Source: Candidatus Woesearchaeota archaeon (GTDB lineage Archaea; Nanobdellota; Nanobdellia; Woesearchaeales; UBA12501). From it: 14,809 nt of DNA. The translations under genes were made by a program, and so were the position numbers. The DNA lies in contig JACOVM010000023.1 of the NCBI GenBank assembly GCA_016177345.1, positions 1 to 14,809 on the forward strand. The letters are read 5' to 3'. Shown in pieces: positions 13,410 to 14,809 of this stretch; position 1 is the first letter of the stretch, and each line of letters opens with the position of its first letter. Below the pieces are notes generated by a model. It had not been told where the DNA came from. It searched no databases and saw only the letters and a program-made list of their open reading frames with translations.

Positions 13410-13830
13410 TGTGGTTGTGAAAAAATATGTTGATGGTCTCCAGGAAGTGGCACCTGGAAACCAGTATAGGCGTTTGGTATTCCAATAACCAAAAATGGTA
13501 TATTTTTGATTTTGCCTAAAGAGTGAACAACGAAGAGTTATAAGGGTGAACAATGAACCAGTGCAGTTTCTTCCCTCATCGTACAACTATATTGACGTAT
13601 CGGGAAGAAGCTGCACTGCGTCTTAAGAAAAGTCTTCCATTGGCAGAACTAGGCTGTAATGTGGGAGGAGGCTCCTCGCTAAAGCTCGGAGCCCCCAAAT
13701 CGCTTTTGACAACTCGAAGTTTTATCTGGTCCCTAGAATCATGCCATTGGGCTGCGGATGTACAGCCTGGAGGGGCCACACAAAACTCGCCTTCAGAATT
13801 ATACACTATAAAGGTGCTGGAACAGAAGCG
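13410..13830. other. 421-base region without a convincing gene; holds element B
   Basis: Besides element B (13559-13692) it holds two copies of GTGAACAA (13523-13530 and 13546-13553) around TTATAAGG, a short inverted repeat CCAGG/CCTGG (13440-13457), and a TATA-like box ACTATAAA (13805-13812) before the small frame at 13831. Open frames here lack promoter support or recognisable sequence. Confidence 0.4.
13559..13692 (-). repeat. Structured element B (candidate ncRNA), inverted relative to A and C
   Basis: Read on the minus strand from 13692: hairpin 1 is identical to that of A and its stem extends to GGCTCC/GGAGCC (13670-13693). A 53-base linker with TAGTT 28 bases before its end follows, then hairpin 2 with 17-nt arms (13618-13602 and 13575-13559). 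The arms pair at 16 of 17 positions as Watson-Crick; the remaining one is C-A on this strand and a G-T wobble on the other. The loop is 26 nt and ends TAGTTGTACGATGA. Compared with A, arm positions 5 and 12 change on both sides and keep pairing. A TATA-like GATAAAAC lies about 30 bases before 13692, and TTATAAGG (13537-13545 region) could drive the opposite strand, so the sense strand is uncertain. Confidence 0.75.
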
Positions 13831-13944
13831 ATGCGAGTTTTGATGGATATACCAAAAACATTTGAATTAAAAGAGGTTCCTTCTGCTTATGATCACTTCT
13901 CGGGCACGGCTTGCGGTAGAATTGTCAAAGCTGAAGCAGTTTGA
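13831..13944 (+). CDS. Possible 37-residue leader frame overlapping the methyltransferase gene
   Basis: ATG 13831 lies 19-26 bases after a TATA-like box (ACTATAAA, 13805-13812) and opens a frame reading MRVLMDIPKTFELKEVPSAY to a stop at 13944, overlapping the methyltransferase start by 56 bases in another frame. If translated, it could couple to the downstream gene; chance is equally possible. Confidence 0.25.
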   Translation: MRVLMDIPKTFELKEVPSAYDHFSGTACGRIVKAEAV

Positions 13945-14530
13945 GCAGCCTGATCATCTTACTGAACAATACCCAACTGATTCTGAAGTCGCTTCAGAAG
14001 TGCTTTGGACTGCGTACTATAAAGGAGACATTGAAGGAAAAAGCATCGCTGATCTTGGCTGTGGCACTGGTATTCTTGGCATTGGTGCAATGCTCCTTGG
14101 TGCAAAAAAAGTATTCTTTGTAGATAGTGATGAGGCTGCATTGAATGTTCTTCGGCAGAACCTTGAGGCTATTGATGTAGGCGTCTGCACTCCCGTGATT
14201 CAGCAAAAAGACATTAAAGAATTTTGTGAAAAGACAGACACGGTTATTCAAAATCCTCCATTTGGGACAAGAGTGAAGCATGCTGATCGTGAATTCCTCC
14301 TCAAAGCATTTGAGACTGCCCCTTCTATCTACACCTTTCATAAAACAACAAGCAAAGAATTCATCAGCCAGATCGCTGCAGACAACCAGTTCAAAGTGGA
14401 GAACTATCTTGAATTTGAATTTCCGATTAAAGCATCACAACTGTTCCATCATAAAAAAATCCATCGCATTAAAGTTGGCTGCTGGATATTAAGAAAGGCT
14501 GACCTTAGTGCGTATAAACCGGTGTTATAA
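13889..14530 (+). CDS. METTL5-like N6-adenine RNA methyltransferase
   Basis: A 213-residue Rossmann-fold SAM-dependent methyltransferase. Motif I is IADLGCGTGILGIGAMLLGA (about 53-72), motif II VFFVDSDEAAL, and the catalytic motif is DTVIQNPPFGTR (NPPF at about 121-124), which places it with N6-adenine and related exocyclic-amine enzymes. The N-terminus LSKLKQFEQPDHLTEQYPT and the C-terminal SIYTFHKTTSKEFI and FHHKKIHRIKV match human METTL5 closely in layout; METTL5 makes m6A in 18S rRNA with partner TRMT112. The archaeal target is therefore probably small-subunit rRNA, though that is inference. The start is chosen by family layout; GAGGT lies 11 bases upstream and TTTGAATTAA gives a weak TATA. 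Elements B and C flank the gene, pointing outward. Confidence 0.88.
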   Translation: MITSRARLAVELSKLKQFEQPDHLTEQYPTDSEVASEVLWTAYYKGDIEGKSIADLGCGTGILGIGAMLLGAKKVFFVDSDEAALNVLRQNLEAIDVGVCTPVIQQKDIKEFCEKTDTVIQNPPFGTRVKHADREFLLKAFETAPSIYTFHKTTSKEFISQIAADNQFKVENYLEFEFPIKASQLFHHKKIHRIKVGCWILRKADLSAYKPVL

Positions 14531-14594
14531 GGTTGGACAGAAAAAGAAGTGACGCTTGGCCAGGCATATTCTATTTTTACTCTGTTTTTCTTGG

Positions 14595-14723
14595 ACTCCG
14601 AACGTAGTGAGGAATCCCCCATTTAAGCTTAGTTCATCAAGCGGAAGACTATTCTTACAACGCAATATCTTTTTCTCCCGTCACATTAATGTAGTTGTGC
14701 TGAAGAGGGAGAAAAAGATATTG
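14595..14723 (+). repeat. Structured element C (candidate ncRNA)
   Basis: Hairpin 1 (14593-14617): GGACTCC/GGAATCC, tandem GA mismatches, AC/GT inner stem and GTA loop; A and B have GC/GC at the inner stem, a two-sided change. A 48-base linker carries TAGTT 28 bases before its end and GGAAGACTATTCTTA, close to GGAAGACTTTTCTTA in B. Hairpin 2 has perfect 17-bp arms: CAATATCTTTTTCTCCC (14663-14679) and its complement (14707-14723), with a 27-nt loop containing TAGTTGTGC. The arm sequence is largely different from A and B except for the ends CA and TCCC. Confidence 0.75.
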
Positions 14724-14769
14724 GAACCGGCTCTGTCCCGAATCTCTTGTTTTTTAGTTAAAAATATAA

Positions 14770-14797
14770 CCCGGAACAGCTTTTGGGCTGTTCTGGG
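14770..14797. repeat. 11-bp inverted repeat near the window end
   Basis: CCCGGAACAGC (14770-14780) and GCTGTTCTGGG (14787-14797) pair with one G-T wobble around a 6-nt loop TTTTGG. It follows an AT-rich stretch (TTAAAAATATAAC, 14757-14769) that could be a TATA box, so it may begin another transcript beyond the window. Confidence 0.5.
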
Positions 14798-14809
14798 GGT
14801 GGGGAGTAC

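Noticed and set aside
13361..13492. 44-codon N-terminal extension of the coiled-coil/winged-helix protein
   Set aside because: The ribosome site and TATA-like box fit ATG 13360, and the extension contains the promoter repeats; its sequence looks like translated non-coding DNA.
14680..14706. Loop motifs resembling C/D box RNA (GATGA, CTGA)
   Set aside because: Box-like words occur in the loop of A only partly and are not kept in C, and a C/D RNA would not have a 17-bp closing stem of variable sequence.
11820..14723. Elements A-C as a CRISPR array or integron attC sites
   Set aside because: Copies are more than 1 kb apart and not all in one direction, which excludes an array; attC sites keep core arm sequences and vary the loop, the opposite of what is seen.

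Overview
The window comes from an archaeon. Most protein genes carry an archaeal TATA box (TTTATAAA, TTTAAATA or TTTATATA) with its centre about 26 bases before the ATG, so transcription would start at or next to the start codon (leaderless mRNA). The tRNA gene lacks an encoded CCA end, and there are archaeal-type winged-helix regulators, an AsnC/Lrp regulator and a METTL5-like NPPF methyltransferase. The gene mix (secreted transglutaminase-like protein, Cys-rich lipoprotein, small orphan genes) would fit a DPANN lineage such as Woesearchaeota, but that placement is an inference.

Layout. 1-296 (-): N-terminus of a DHH-family phosphoesterase, cut by the window edge and divergent from a secreted transglutaminase-like protein (402-2531), which is followed by seryl-tRNA synthetase (2563-3879). 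3945-4455 (-) is a decayed gene with about three frameshifts. 4562-5239 (-) is a glycine-rich membrane protein. 5240-5550 holds no gene but several hairpins, next to tRNA-Gln(UUG) (5551-5622, -). 5734-7419 is a sugar-phosphate nucleotidyltransferase/left-handed beta-helix enzyme in an operon with a HIT protein. 7456-8343 encodes a lipoprotein with eight cysteines. 8412-9172 (-) is a 2-Cys peroxiredoxin followed by a small orphan gene that probably starts at GTG. 9315-9915 is a divergent pair of small DNA-binding-like genes around an 18-bp palindrome. 9961-11166 (-) is a homocysteine S-methyltransferase-family protein divergent from an Lrp/AsnC regulator (11284-11745). 11993-12751 is a Tat-type TlpA-like thioredoxin lipoprotein, 12809-13360 (-) a coiled-coil plus winged-helix protein, and 13889-14530 a METTL5-like methyltransferase.

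The most unusual content is a family of three structured elements: A (11820-11953, +), B (13559-13692, -) and C (14595-14723, +). Each has a 5' hairpin with tandem G-A mismatches, a linker with TAGTT exactly 28 nt before the next arm, and a 17-bp hairpin whose arm sequence differs between copies while pairing is kept. The 26-27 nt loop carries the conserved motif TAGTTGTRC. Compensatory changes point to selection on structure in RNA or single-stranded DNA. I do not recognise the family. A further tandem-GA hairpin lies at 5445-5463.

Possible functional links: the peroxiredoxin, the TlpA-like lipoprotein and the Cys-rich lipoprotein suggest thiol/disulfide chemistry. The homocysteine methyltransferase and Lrp regulator share one intergenic promoter region. 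SerRS, tRNA-Gln and the METTL5-like enzyme belong to translation.
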